Assembly: GCA_035503715.1 (NCBI GenBank)
Contig: DATJTE010000017.1
Coordinates: forward strand, 53,893-117,892
Reading direction: 5' to 3'
DNA from: OAS926 sp035503715
GTDB taxonomy: Bacteria > Pseudomonadota > Alphaproteobacteria > Rhizobiales > Rhizobiaceae
DNA: 64,000 bases
Shown: in pieces, positions 8,699 through 17,429 of the stretch
How the letters are laid out: every line of letters starts with the position of its first letter
Position numbering within the stretch: position 1 is the first letter of the stretch
The notes under the pieces: generated by a model
Told to the model about the DNA's origin: nothing
Seen by the model: the letters and a program-made list of their open reading frames with translations, nothing else
Databases searched by the model: none
Made by a program: the position numbers and the translations under genes

Positions 8699-11332
8699 AT
8701 GGCCGAGTGGGAAATTCAGGGCGTGGCGTCGGGTCAAAACACAGGTTTCACGAGGCAGTTCGGTGCCGTGGCGTTGCTCGGCATCGGGTATGCCGTTCTG
8801 GCGGTCGTCTGCTCAAAGCTGTTCTACTCTGGCAGCGATGCCGCCGGTCTATGGCTGGCGAATGCTTTTGCCGCGGGCTTCATCCTGCGGGCTGGCTTGA
8901 GTTCGCTGACGCTCCCGGTCGTCATTGTCCTTGCCACATCGGTCGCCGGCAATCTGGCGCTCGGACACGCACTCGAGGACGTCGTTCTCTTCTCGGTCAC
9001 CAATACGATCAGCGTGCTGCTTGCGGTTCTTTTGCTGCGCGGCCGGTTCTCCGATCTCGAGGAGGTGACGGCCAGTCCCGGCAATTATGCGACGGCGCTT
9101 TTGCTCGCCGGCGCCGCAGCACCGGCCATCGCTGGGCTTCTCTACGCGCAGGCCAGCTTCCATCTCAACGGGGAGCCGCTGCTGCTGACCTGGTGGCTGT
9201 GGCTGTCAGGTGACGCGCTGGGTTATGCGATTATCCTGCCGATCGCGTTCTCCGCGACACGCGATGCACTTGCCGATTTCACGCGACAAAAGGCGGTCGT
9301 TCAGTTTTTGCTTTCCCTCTCCTTCGTCGCGTTCGCCGCTGCCAGCGGCCTGACCTGGACGACCTTTCCGATCATGGTGCTGTTCGTTCCGCTGATGGTG
9401 AGCGCAGCCTTCCTGCCGGCATTCATGCTAGCGATTGTGGCAGCCTTTGCGGCCGTCTCGGTCCTCACCGCGCTCGCGTTCGGACTGGCGCCGTCCGCCC
9501 CGATCGTTGAAGCCCTGGCTGCTTATCGTTTCCAGGTATCGCTGGCGATCTGCGCCACACTGCCGATGCTGGGGCAGATGGTCATCCAGCAGATGCGCAA
9601 CGACCGCCGTCGCGCCTTTGACAGCGAACAGCGCTTCCGGCGCGCGATGAAGGATTCCGCCATCGGTGTCGCCATCGTCGCCCTCGACGGCAAGATTGTC
9701 GAAACGAACGACGCCTTCGCCGAAATGCTCGGTTACACCACCGGCGAACTCGAGACGAAGACCTTTTTCGAGATCACCTATCCGGAAGACAGGGCGATCG
9801 GCGCGGAAACCATGCGCGCCGTCCGCGCCGGCGAGGCGGATTCCTATCGCTTCGAGAAACGTTACGTCCGCAAGGATGGCCGGCCGGTCTGGGCGCAGCT
9901 CGCCGGCTCCGTCATTCGCGATGCGCAAAGTGGCAAGCCGATCTATCTCGTCTCGCAGATCGAGGACATCGACGCCCGCAAGAAGTCGGAGGCCGCGTTG
10001 GCGGAATCCGAGATGCGCTGGAACTTCGCGCTTGCCGCGGCCGGCCAAGGCGTCTGGGATCTCGATGTGCGGAAGGGCGAAGTCCGCTACTCATCGACCT
10101 GGAAGCGCATGCTGGGCTACGAGGAGCATGAGCTCGACGGCGACCCGGATCATTGGCTGACCTTGATACATCCGGACGATCGCGAGCGCGTCGATCGGGC
10201 TGACAAGGACCATCTCGACGGCAAGGCGCCGATGTTCGAGGCCGAGTTCCGGATGCAGCACAAGGAAGGGCACTGGCTCTGGATATTGGATCGCGGCCAG
10301 ATCATCGAACGCGATTCCGATGGCCGGATGCTGCGCGCGATCGGCACCTTGACCGACATCACCATGCGGCGGGAGGCAGAGGAACGCCTCGTCTCATATG
10401 CCTCGCTGCTTGCCGATGAGAAGGAACGCCTGCGCGTCACGCTGAATGCGATCGGCGACGCCGTGATCTGTACCGATGCGGACAATCGCATCACCTTCAT
10501 GAATCCGGTCGCCGAAAAACTGACCCATATTGCCGAGAGCAAGGCGCTCGGCAGATCGCTGGCCGACATCTACCGGTCAGTCGATGAGGAAACCGGAGAA
10601 AGACTGCCGGTCGCGGCGCAGAGCGACCGAAACAACAACCGCGCCGTTCTCGTGCGTGCCGACGGAAGCCGCTGCTCGATCCGCGAGGTTGTCTCTTCGA
10701 TCGAAACCGAAAAGGGTGAGTTCGGCGGCTCGGTCATCGTGTTCCAGGACTTCACTGACGCACGCACGCTGCAGCGCGAGCTCGCTTACGCGGCCGCGCA
10801 CGATCCGCTGACCGGACTCGCCAACCGTTCGAGCTTCATCCAGAAGATGGAGGCGCTGGTCGCCAGCGCGGGCGGCGAGGCGGCAGACAGCCACTTCCTG
10901 TTCATCGATCTCGACCGCTTCAAGGCCGTCAACGACACGGGCGGCCATGCCGCCGGCGACGCGCTGCTAAAGCGGGTTGCCGACGCGATCTCCACGCTGG
11001 CGCGTCCGGGCGATCTCGTGGCACGGCTCGGCGGCGACGAGTTTGCCGCGGTCCTGAAGAACTGCTCCGTGCGCGAGGCCGAGGCCATCGCGAACCGCAT
11101 CGTCGGTGCTGTCGGAACGCTCGACTTCACCTGGGATGGGCGGCGCTTCGAGATCGGCGCCAGCATCGGTGTCGCGTCGCTTGGCCAGGAGAGCGAGATC
11201 GACGAGATCATCGCACGTGCTGACGAAGCCTGTTATTCGGCAAAAGGGTCGGGCAGGAACTGTGTCGTCGTGTTCGACGCAAAGTCGGCGAGCAGGCGCT
11301 CGCCGGTGCGCAAGTTTTCCGTCGCGTCGTAG
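8699..11332 (+). CDS. Membrane diguanylate cyclase, MASE1-PAS-PAS-PAS-GGDEF
   Basis: An 877-residue protein. It begins with a polytopic MASE1-type sensor region (about eight hydrophobic segments, residues 15-300). Three PAS domains follow, at about 310-425, 432-550 and 565-690; the first two have clear PAC motifs (for example RKDGRPVWAQL). A GGDEF domain ends the protein (about 700-860). The catalytic LGGDEFA is intact and the product-inhibition I-site RPGD sits five residues before GGDEF, so active, feedback-controlled cyclic-di-GMP synthesis is expected. It resembles the front part of E. coli DgcE (YegE) but has no EAL domain. I chose the ATG at 8699 because GGAAGG lies just upstream; 36 further upstream codons look non-coding. 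Confidence 0.9.
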   Translation: MAEWEIQGVASGQNTGFTRQFGAVALLGIGYAVLAVVCSKLFYSGSDAAGLWLANAFAAGFILRAGLSSLTLPVVIVLATSVAGNLALGHALEDVVLFSVTNTISVLLAVLLLRGRFSDLEEVTASPGNYATALLLAGAAAPAIAGLLYAQASFHLNGEPLLLTWWLWLSGDALGYAIILPIAFSATRDALADFTRQKAVVQFLLSLSFVAFAAASGLTWTTFPIMVLFVPLMVSAAFLPAFMLAIVAAFAAVSVLTALAFGLAPSAPIVEALAAYRFQVSLAICATLPMLGQMVIQQMRNDRRRAFDSEQRFRRAMKDSAIGVAIVALDGKIVETNDAFAEMLGYTTGELETKTFFEITYPEDRAIGAETMRAVRAGEADSYRFEKRYVRKDGRPVWAQLAGSVIRDAQSGKPIYLVSQIEDIDARKKSEAALAESEMRWNFALAAAGQGVWDLDVRKGEVRYSSTWKRMLGYEEHELDGDPDHWLTLIHPDDRERVDRADKDHLDGKAPMFEAEFRMQHKEGHWLWILDRGQIIERDSDGRMLRAIGTLTDITMRREAEERLVSYASLLADEKERLRVTLNAIGDAVICTDADNRITFMNPVAEKLTHIAESKALGRSLADIYRSVDEETGERLPVAAQSDRNNNRAVLVRADGSRCSIREVVSSIETEKGEFGGSVIVFQDFTDARTLQRELAYAAAHDPLTGLANRSSFIQKMEALVASAGGEAADSHFLFIDLDRFKAVNDTGGHAAGDALLKRVADAISTLARPGDLVARLGGDEFAAVLKNCSVREAEAIANRIVGAVGTLDFTWDGRRFEIGASIGVASLGQESEIDEIIARADEACYSAKGSGRNCVVVFDAKSASRRSPVRKFSVAS

Positions 11333-11348
11333 GTCGAAAAAGTTCCCG

Positions 11349-12230
11349 CTATCGCGTCGGGACAGGATGCTCGCCGCGATAATCGTAGAAGCCGCGCCCG
11401 GTCTTGCGTCCGAGCCAGCCGGCTTCGACATATTTCACCAGCAGCGGGCAGGGGCGGTACTTCGAGTCTGACAGGCCGTCATGCAGCACCTGCATGATCG
11501 ACAGGCACGTGTCGAGGCCGATGAAATCGGCAAGTTGCAGCGGGCCCATGGGGTGGTTCGCGCCGAGCTTCATGGCGGTGTCGATCGCTTCGACGCTGCC
11601 GACGCCTTCGTAGAGTGTGTAGATCGCCTCGTTGATCATCGGCATCAGGATGCGGTTGACGATGAACGCCGGAAAATCCTCGGCGACGGTGATCGTCTTG
11701 TCGAGGCTTTTGACGTAGCCCTTCGCGGCTTCGAAGGTTGTGTCCTCCGTTGCGATGCCACGCACCAGCTCGACCAGTTTCATGACCGGCACGGGGTTCA
11801 TGAAGTGGATGCCGATGAAGCGCTCCGGCCGGTCGGTCTGCGCGGCGAGACGGGTGATCGAGATCGACGAGGTGTTGGTGGCGAGCAGCGCCTCGGGGTT
11901 CAGCAGCGGGCAGAGCTGCGCATAGATCTTGCGCTTGACGGTTTCGTCCTCGGTGGCTGCTTCGATGACGAGATCGGCGGCGGCCAGATCCTCCATCGAC
12001 TTCGCGGCGCCGATCAGGCCGAGCGCCTTCTGGCGCTCCTTTTCTTCCAGTTTTCCGGAGGACACCTGCCGCGCCATGTTGCCACTGACAGTGGCGATGC
12101 CCTTTTCGATGCTGGCTGCGGAGACATCGTAGATGAGCACCTTGTACCCGGCGAGCGCCGAGACGTGAGCGATGCCGCCGCCCATCTGGCCAGCGCCGAC
12201 AATGCCGACCGTGCCGATCTTGCCACTCAT
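11349..12230 (-). CDS. hbd: 3-hydroxybutyryl-CoA dehydrogenase
   Basis: A 293-residue NAD(P)-dependent dehydrogenase interconverting 3-hydroxybutyryl-CoA and acetoacetyl-CoA. The N-terminal Rossmann motif GIVGAGQMGGGIA is at residues 9-21. The catalytic histidine lies in GIHFMNPVPVM (about 139), and the C-terminal dimerisation domain has the usual NHPMGPLQLADFIGLD. The gene follows etfB and etfA on the same strand, so electrons from acyl-CoA oxidation and this step of beta-oxidation or PHB metabolism are encoded together. A 116-bp gap with a perfect hairpin separates it from etfA. Confidence 0.95.
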   Translation of the reverse strand: MSGKIGTVGIVGAGQMGGGIAHVSALAGYKVLIYDVSAASIEKGIATVSGNMARQVSSGKLEEKERQKALGLIGAAKSMEDLAAADLVIEAATEDETVKRKIYAQLCPLLNPEALLATNTSSISITRLAAQTDRPERFIGIHFMNPVPVMKLVELVRGIATEDTTFEAAKGYVKSLDKTITVAEDFPAFIVNRILMPMINEAIYTLYEGVGSVEAIDTAMKLGANHPMGPLQLADFIGLDTCLSIMQVLHDGLSDSKYRPCPLLVKYVEAGWLGRKTGRGFYDYRGEHPVPTR

Positions 12231-12284
12231 GGTACCGATCCCGTCGAAAAGGCTTGCCGCCTGCTTTTTGTGCAGTGCAAACTA

Positions 12285-12318
12285 AATGGCCGGGGTAGTT
12301 TCGTCTACCCCGGCCATT
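12285..12318. other. Perfect 14-bp inverted repeat between etfA and hbd
   Basis: The 14-base arms AATGGCCGGGGTAG (12285-12298) and its exact complement (12305-12318) are separated by a six-base loop. It is transcribed between etfA and hbd on the minus strand. Only a broken T-run (ATTTAGTTTG) follows in that direction, so it may be a partial terminator or an mRNA-stabilising hairpin that sets the ratio of ETF to hbd. Confidence 0.8.
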
Positions 12319-12346
12319 ACAATTTCATACCGATCGGCGAAGAGCG

Positions 12347-13276
12347 TTAAAGCGCCTTCTCGAGCTCCGGCAGGATAACGAACAGATCGCCGACGATGCC
12401 GTAGTCCGCGACCTGGAAGATCGGTGCTTCCTCGTCCTTGTTGATCGCGACGATGACCTTGGAATCCTTCATGCCGGCGAGATGCTGGATCGCACCGGAA
12501 ATGCCGCAGGCGATGTAGAGTTGCGGCGCCACGACCTTGCCCGTCTGGCCGACCTGCCAGTCGTTCGGGGCGTAGCCGGCGTCGACCGCCGCGCGCGAAG
12601 CGCCGACCGCGGCGCCCAGCTTGTCGGCGACGGGCAGGATGACTTCCTTGAACTTCTCCGCCGAGCCGAGCGCGCGGCCGCCGGAGATGATGATCTTCGC
12701 CGAGGTGAGCTCGGGACGATCGCTTTCCGAGAGCCGGTTCTCGACGAAGGTCGAGAGGCCGGGATTGGCTGCTGCCTGGACCGTCTCGACGGGTACCGAG
12801 CCGCCTTCGCCGGGCGACTGGAAGGACGCGGTGCGCACCGTGATCACCTTCTTGGCATCGGTCGCCTGCACGGTCTGGATCGCGTTGCCGGCATAGATCG
12901 GCCGCTTGAACGTGTCGGGCGCCACGACCTCGATGATTTCCGAGACCTGCATCACGTCGAGGAGTGCGGCGACGCGCGGGGCGACGTTCTTGCCCATGGT
13001 GGTCGCGGGCGCGACGATCGTGTCGTAATTGCCGGCGAGCGACACCACGAGTGCTGCGGTCGGTTCGGCGAGGCGCTCGGCCAGTTCGTCGGCTTCGGCG
13101 AGCAGCACCTTGGTCACGCCCTTCAGCTTGGCGGCGGCGTCAGCCGCGCCCTGCGCGCCCTTGCCGGCGACGAGCACATGCACGTCCGAGCCGATCTTCG
13201 ATGCCGCGGCCAGAGCCTTGGCGGTCTGGTCCGAGAGCGAAGCGTTGTCGTGTTCCGCGAGGAGGAGAATTGCCAT
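12347..13276 (-). CDS. etfA: Electron transfer flavoprotein alpha subunit
   Basis: A 309-residue ETF alpha chain. The C-terminal FAD-binding signature is clear: VGASRAAVDAGY near 230, GQTGKVVAPQLYIACGISGAIQH near 250-270 and VAINKDEEAPIFQVADYGIVGD near 275-300. With the beta subunit it carries electrons from acyl-CoA dehydrogenases to ETF:ubiquinone oxidoreductase. etfB ends 17 bp before its start, so the two genes are almost certainly co-transcribed and translated in balance. Confidence 0.97.
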   Translation of the reverse strand: MAILLLAEHDNASLSDQTAKALAAASKIGSDVHVLVAGKGAQGAADAAAKLKGVTKVLLAEADELAERLAEPTAALVVSLAGNYDTIVAPATTMGKNVAPRVAALLDVMQVSEIIEVVAPDTFKRPIYAGNAIQTVQATDAKKVITVRTASFQSPGEGGSVPVETVQAAANPGLSTFVENRLSESDRPELTSAKIIISGGRALGSAEKFKEVILPVADKLGAAVGASRAAVDAGYAPNDWQVGQTGKVVAPQLYIACGISGAIQHLAGMKDSKVIVAINKDEEAPIFQVADYGIVGDLFVILPELEKAL

Positions 13277-13293
13277 GTCGTCTGATCCTTCTC

Positions 13294-14043
13294 TTAGAGC
13301 ACGCCGGCTTCGTTCTTGAGCTTGTCGACAAGCTCGGCGACGGTCTTCACCTTGACGCCCGCCTTGCGGCCGCCCGGCTCCTCGGTCTTCACGACCTTGA
13401 GGCGCGGCTTCAGGTCGGCGCCGAAATCGGCGGCGGTCTTTTCGTCCAGCGGCTTCTTCTTCGCCTTCATGATGTTCGGCAGCGAGGCGTAGCGTGGCTG
13501 GTTCAGCCGCAGGTCGGTCGTGATGATCGCCGGCAGCTTGACCTCGACGACCTGCAGGCCGCCATCGACTTCGCGCGTCACCTTGGCCGAACCGTCGCCG
13601 ATTTCGAGTTTCGAGGCAAACGTTGCCTGCGCCCAGCCAAGCAGGGCAGCCAGCATCTGGCCGGTCTGGTTCGAATCGTCGTCGATCGCCTGCTTGCCGA
13701 GGATGACGAGGCCGGGCTTCTCCGCCTCGACCACGCCCTTCAGCACCTTGGCGACGCCGAGCGGCTCGGCCTGCTCGTCAGTCTTCACCAGGATGGCGCG
13801 ATCAGCGCCCATGGCGAGCGCGGTGCGCAGCGTTTCCTGCGCCTGCGCCGGGCCGACGGAGACGACCACGATCTCTTCAGCCTTGCCGGCTTCCTTCAGC
13901 CGGATCGCTTCCTCGACGCTGATCTCGTCGAACGGATTCATCGCCATCTTGACGTTGGCGAGCTCGACGCCCGAACCGTCCGCCTTGACGCGAACCCTCA
14001 CATTCGCATCGACCACCCGCTTCACCGGGACCAGAATCTTCAT
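13294..14043 (-). CDS. etfB: Electron transfer flavoprotein beta subunit
   Basis: A 249-residue ETF beta chain with the family features MKILVPVKRVVD at the N-terminus, VKMAMNPFDEISVEEAIRL near 30-50, and the AMP/dehydrogenase-recognition region LGKQAIDDDSNQTGQMLAALLGW near 115-140. The ATG at 14043 follows a GGAAGGTGAGG ribosome-binding region; a longer in-frame reading from 14121 has no support. It is the first gene of the etfB-etfA-hbd block, and a symmetrical LiuR-like box lies about 160 bp upstream. Confidence 0.97.
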   Translation of the reverse strand: MKILVPVKRVVDANVRVRVKADGSGVELANVKMAMNPFDEISVEEAIRLKEAGKAEEIVVVSVGPAQAQETLRTALAMGADRAILVKTDEQAEPLGVAKVLKGVVEAEKPGLVILGKQAIDDDSNQTGQMLAALLGWAQATFASKLEIGDGSAKVTREVDGGLQVVEVKLPAIITTDLRLNQPRYASLPNIMKAKKKPLDEKTAADFGADLKPRLKVVKTEEPGGRKAGVKVKTVAELVDKLKNEAGVL

Positions 14044-14199
14044 TACTGCCTCACCTTCCTGATGGATTTTGCGGCGCGCCTTAGCATTTTGCGGGCAAAT
14101 CGATTTGTCGATTGCCGACACGCCGGATGGAAAATCGGACGCAATTTATGAGCTTTCGGGCGCGAAAGCCTCGGAAAGCGGCGGGACCCTATTCGCGAG

Positions 14200-14213
14200 T
14201 GACGTTTACGTCA
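14200..14213. promoter_or_regulatory. LiuR-like operator upstream of etfB
   Basis: A perfect inverted repeat, TGACGT-TT-ACGTCA. It overlaps a possible -35 box (TTGACG, minus strand) that is 17 bases from a weak TAGGGT -10 box facing etfB. Published LiuR sites, for MerR-family control of branched-chain amino-acid and fatty-acid catabolism including etf genes, have a similar TTNACG-TTT-ACGTNAA form. The regulator assignment is inference; the palindrome is directly visible. Confidence 0.5.
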
Positions 14214-14261
14214 ATAACGCCCGCCGCGACAAAATCGGTTGAAACGATGCGGCTTCAGGAC

Positions 14262-14633
14262 TTATTGCGTTTGCAATGGCAGCAGACGCAGTCGTGCTCG
14301 ATTTGGTTCAATTGTCAGCAGTGCGCCTTCCACCAAAGCAGCTTCCATTTGGCGTAGTGCTTGGATGGTTGCGTTTCCGATCGCTGCTGGACTGACGTTT
14401 TCCGCACGTATTTGTACGACGCTGGGTTTGTCGCCTTTGGTCGCTGCAAGGATCGCACTGAAGTCAAGATCATGCGTGAGCACCACGAATCCATGACGCT
14501 TGGCGTAATCCATGATCTCACGATCGGAGGCGCCTGGTGCTCCAAGAACTGACCAGTGCGTAGTTTCAAAATCGGCTTGGGTTAGCAGCTTCACCCATTC
14601 GGGCGATAGATTCATATCGACCAGGAGCTTCAT
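14262..14633 (-). CDS. DUF5615 (PIN-like) toxin
   Basis: A 123-residue PIN-like nuclease protein. The acidic residues expected for metal binding are visible as D6 in MKLLVDMNLSP, D37 and E39 in the DREIMDYAKRHG segment, and D54/D56 in LTHDLDF. DUF5615 proteins are usually paired with DUF433 antitoxins, exactly as here: its ATG overlaps the antitoxin stop by four bases (ATGA). Its GC content appears lower than that of the flanking genes, consistent with transfer. Confidence 0.87.
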   Translation of the reverse strand: MKLLVDMNLSPEWVKLLTQADFETTHWSVLGAPGASDREIMDYAKRHGFVVLTHDLDFSAILAATKGDKPSVVQIRAENVSPAAIGNATIQALRQMEAALVEGALLTIEPNRARLRLLPLQTQ

Positions 14634-14860
14634 GCGCTGGCCAGGACAACTTCCCGTTCATCTGACAGCCAGGCCGCGTACCGTAGCGCTTGAAGCACAT
14701 CTTCACGCTCGAGATACGGATAAGCGGCCAATACGTCTTCGACCGTCTGTCCAGACCCGATCTGACCGACGATCATACCCACGGTCACTCGCAATCCGCG
14801 AACGCAAGCTTTGCCTCCCATAACGTTCGGATCTTGAGTGATGCGATCGAGGGAGCCCAT
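14630..14860 (-). CDS. DUF433 antitoxin
   Basis: A 76-residue protein with the DUF433 signature: ITQDPNVMGGKACVRGLRVTV followed by a helix-turn-helix-like VEDVLAAYPYLEREDVLQALRYA. DUF433 proteins bind DNA and neutralise the adjacent DUF5615 toxin. It is the first gene of a two-gene operon and overlaps the toxin by four bases. The module sits between the etf block and the rhomboid/cobalamin block, which are often near each other in related genomes. Confidence 0.88.
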   Translation of the reverse strand: MGSLDRITQDPNVMGGKACVRGLRVTVGMIVGQIGSGQTVEDVLAAYPYLEREDVLQALRYAAWLSDEREVVLASA

Positions 14861-14925
14861 TGCTCCGTCCTTCCATTACGCGACATGCTTCCACAATATA
14901 GGAGAATTCCGCACGATCCGGAAGC

Positions 14926-15696
14926 CTACTGCCGGCCCCAGCGCGGTGCAGGTTCGGCCTCGACCGGCCGGACGGCGCTCTTCTGCTCGACCCGCACCGA
15001 ACGCGGCGTGACGATTTCCTTGTCCATCAGCGGCACGTCGCGGCGCTTGAACAGGAAGACGAGGGCGGCACCCGCGACGATGCCGCCGATATGGGCCGCC
15101 CACGACACCTGGTCCTCGCCGGCGGCCAGGAACATGGCGAACTGGAAGGCGATCCACAGCGCCAGCACGATCCAGGCCGGCAATCTGAGCGGAATACGGG
15201 CGAAGGCCAGCACCCAGACTTTCACACGCGGGTGCAAGACGAGATAGGCCGCCACCACGCCGGCGATGGCGCCGGACGCGCCGATCAGCGGCATTTGCGA
15301 TTCCGGATCCATGAAGCCGTGGAACCAGGCGCCGGCTGCCGCGCAGAGCAGATAGAAGATCAGGTAGCGGAAATGCCCCATCGCGTCCTCGACATTGTCG
15401 CCGAAGACCCAGAGGAACAGCATGTTGCCGCCGAGGTGCCAGATGTCGCCGTGCAGAAAGGCATAGGTGATGTAGGTGAAGGTGTCCGGCACGATGTACT
15501 GGTCCGGACCGCGCTCGACGATGTCGTAGATGGTCGACGGCACATAACCGAGGCCGATCACGGCCGCGATATTGGCGTCGTTGCCGCCGACGGAAGTCAG
15601 CAGGAAGACGATCACATTCGCTGCGATGAGCCCGATGGTGACGTATTGCAGTTTGATGTGGCGCAGGCTGTTGGCGTCGTGAAGCGGAATGAACAT
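14926..15696 (-). CDS. Rhomboid-family intramembrane serine protease
   Basis: A 256-residue polytopic membrane protein with about six hydrophobic segments. The catalytic serine is S141 in GASGAIAG, and the partner histidine is H202 in WAAHIGG. The HxxGN motif that helps form the oxyanion hole reads HLGGNM near residues 87-92. The protein should cleave transmembrane substrates in the inner membrane; the substrate is unknown. It has a charged C-terminal tail of about 40 residues. It lies 24 bp downstream of the cobalamin adenosyltransferase gene on the same strand. Confidence 0.92.
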   Translation of the reverse strand: MFIPLHDANSLRHIKLQYVTIGLIAANVIVFLLTSVGGNDANIAAVIGLGYVPSTIYDIVERGPDQYIVPDTFTYITYAFLHGDIWHLGGNMLFLWVFGDNVEDAMGHFRYLIFYLLCAAAGAWFHGFMDPESQMPLIGASGAIAGVVAAYLVLHPRVKVWVLAFARIPLRLPAWIVLALWIAFQFAMFLAAGEDQVSWAAHIGGIVAGAALVFLFKRRDVPLMDKEIVTPRSVRVEQKSAVRPVEAEPAPRWGRQ

Positions 15697-15720
15697 CGGC
15701 TGAGGCCTGCCCCTCTCAGG

Positions 15721-16302
15721 CTAACGGTTCTTGCCCGGCACCCATAACACGTCCGCCTTTCCATTGTCATTTACCGAGCGCGCGGCCACGAACAGCAAAT
15801 CCGAGACGCGGTTGATGTATTTCAGCCCTTCCGGGTTCACGTGTTCGGCCGGGTTCTGCGCCAGAGCCACGATCAGCCGCTCGGCGCGGCGGGCGACGGT
15901 GCGCGCCAGATGCAGCGCGGCGGAAGCCAGCGAGCCGCCCGGCAGGATGAAGGATTTGAGCGGCCGCAGGTGTTTGTTCAGCGCGTCGATATCCTCCTCG
16001 ACGCGTTTCACCTGCGAGGCGACGATGCGCAACGCCTCATAGTCCTTGGGCTTGCCGTCGTCAGGTGTTGCGAGGTCGGCGCCGAGGTCGAAGAGATCGT
16101 TCTGGATGCGCGACAGCATCGCATCGATCGCCGGATGGTCCGCCGCGGTATGCAGTCGCGCCAGGCCGATGCAGGAGTTTGCCTCGTCGACCGTGCCGAA
16201 CGCTTCGATGCGCAGGTCGGATTTCAGCCGCCGCTCGCCGGTGCCGAGGCCCGTCGTGCCCTTGTCGCCGGTGCGCGTGTAGATCTTGTTGAGCTTGACC
16301 AT
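15721..16302 (-). CDS. Cob(I)yrinic acid a,c-diamide adenosyltransferase, PduO type
   Basis: A 193-residue ATP:corrinoid adenosyltransferase of the PduO (not CobA/BtuR) fold. The ATP-binding N-terminus KIYTRTGDKGTTGL is at residues 5-18. The conserved corrinoid/ATP motifs AFGTVDEANS (34-43), ARTVARRAER (about 133-142) and YINRVSDLLFVAAR (about 161-174) are all present. It forms adenosylcobalamin for mutases or ribonucleotide reductase. It lies downstream of the twin-helix protein on the same strand (9 bp gap), a pairing common in rhizobia. Confidence 0.94.
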   Translation of the reverse strand: MVKLNKIYTRTGDKGTTGLGTGERRLKSDLRIEAFGTVDEANSCIGLARLHTAADHPAIDAMLSRIQNDLFDLGADLATPDDGKPKDYEALRIVASQVKRVEEDIDALNKHLRPLKSFILPGGSLASAALHLARTVARRAERLIVALAQNPAEHVNPEGLKYINRVSDLLFVAARSVNDNGKADVLWVPGKNR

Positions 16303-16311
16303 CGGTCCCGG

Positions 16312-16503
16312 TCAGCCGCGGCTGAAATAGACGGCGAGCAGCACCAGAACCAGCGCGACGAACTGCAGGAAGACGCGCGCCTGCATCAGCTTGTTCGACG
16401 TGTTGCCCGAGCCGCCTTTCATCATGTTGATCAGGCCGCGAATCAAAACGAACACGACGCCGAGCATGACGACGACGGCCAGGATGTTGAAGACGTTGGA
16501 CAT
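16312..16503 (-). CDS. Twin transmembrane helix small protein (HIG1-like)
   Basis: A 63-residue protein with two hydrophobic helices (about 5-25 and 45-62) joined by a short basic loop (MMKGGSGNTSNKLMQAR). This matches the small twin-helix family related to the HIG1 domain, which in mitochondria and some alphaproteobacteria associates with cytochrome oxidase. A respiratory role is therefore plausible but unproven here. It is preceded by AAAGGAACCCG, a good ribosome-binding site. Confidence 0.85.
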   Translation of the reverse strand: MSNVFNILAVVVMLGVVFVLIRGLINMMKGGSGNTSNKLMQARVFLQFVALVLVLLAVYFSRG

Positions 16504-16521
16504 CGGGTTCCTTTCGAGGCC

Positions 16522-17355
16522 TCAGCCCTGGGTCGCGAGCATGCGGTAGAAGGCGGAGGCGGGCAAAATGCGTTTCAGCAGCACGCCGATCCGGGCCGGG
16601 ACCGTCACCACATAATGCGGTTTCGGGCGGGAGGACAGCAGGGCGTGACGCAATACCGCGTAGACCGCGTCGGGTTTCAGCTTCAGCCGCGATTTCGATC
16701 CGCCGCCGCGCATGCGCGCGAGCTGCGCCTGGTAGGCTGTACGATGCACGGAGCTCTCATGGTCGATGTTCTTCTCGAACCAGACGAGGCCGTTCGGCGC
16801 GATTCGCGACTCGATCGGCCCCGGCTCGATCAGCGAAACCTGCACGCCCGATCCGGCGAGTTCCGCGCGCAGGCAGAGCATCAATCCTTCCAGCGCGTGT
16901 TTCGAGGCAACATAAGCACCGCGGAATTTCACCGGCGTCAGACCGAGGATCGAGGAGCAGTGGACGATGCGCCCATGACCTTGTTTGCGCATCACCGGCA
17001 CGATCCGGCGCGTCAGATCGTGCCAGCCGAACAGATTGGCCTCGAACTGCTCGCGCAGTGCTTCGACCGGCAGGTCCTCGACCGCGCCGGGCTGCGCATG
17101 CACGCCGTTGTTGTAGAGAGCGTTGAGCGTTCCGCCGGTTCTGGCCAGCACGTCCGTAACCAGCGCTTCGATCGATCCTGGTTCGCGATAGTCGAGATAG
17201 AATGTCTCGATGCCTTCGGCTTCGAGCGAGGCGATGTCGTCTGATTTGCGCGCCGTCGCGAATACGCGCCAGCCGTCGCGTTTCAGCGCCCGCGCGCAGT
17301 ATGCGCCGATGCCGGAGGACGCGCCCGTGACAATGATTGTGCGCAACCCGGTCAT
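16522..17355 (-). CDS. SDR-family oxidoreductase
   Basis: A 277-residue short-chain dehydrogenase/reductase. The cofactor motif TGASSGIG is at residues 10-17, NNGVHA replaces the usual NNAG near 82-87, the catalytic serine lies in HCSSILG near 132-138, and the catalytic pair is YVASK near 147-151. A basic C-terminal extension (about 215-277) with a hydrophobic stretch suggests peripheral membrane association. The substrate cannot be predicted. It is divergent from the yihY-type gene with 74 bp between starts. Confidence 0.87.
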   Translation of the reverse strand: MTGLRTIIVTGASSGIGAYCARALKRDGWRVFATARKSDDIASLEAEGIETFYLDYREPGSIEALVTDVLARTGGTLNALYNNGVHAQPGAVEDLPVEALREQFEANLFGWHDLTRRIVPVMRKQGHGRIVHCSSILGLTPVKFRGAYVASKHALEGLMLCLRAELAGSGVQVSLIEPGPIESRIAPNGLVWFEKNIDHESSVHRTAYQAQLARMRGGGSKSRLKLKPDAVYAVLRHALLSSRPKPHYVVTVPARIGVLLKRILPASAFYRMLATQG

Positions 17356-17429
17356 TCAACGTCCGCGTGAGCTTGCCAATCGCTGCAATCCCTTCCCATA
17401 TTCGCGCCCGTGAAACAATCGGACGCCTA

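Noticed and set aside
14112..14357. Plus-strand ORF of about 80 codons upstream of etfB
   Set aside because: It overlaps the DUF5615 toxin gene on the opposite strand and has no family resemblance.
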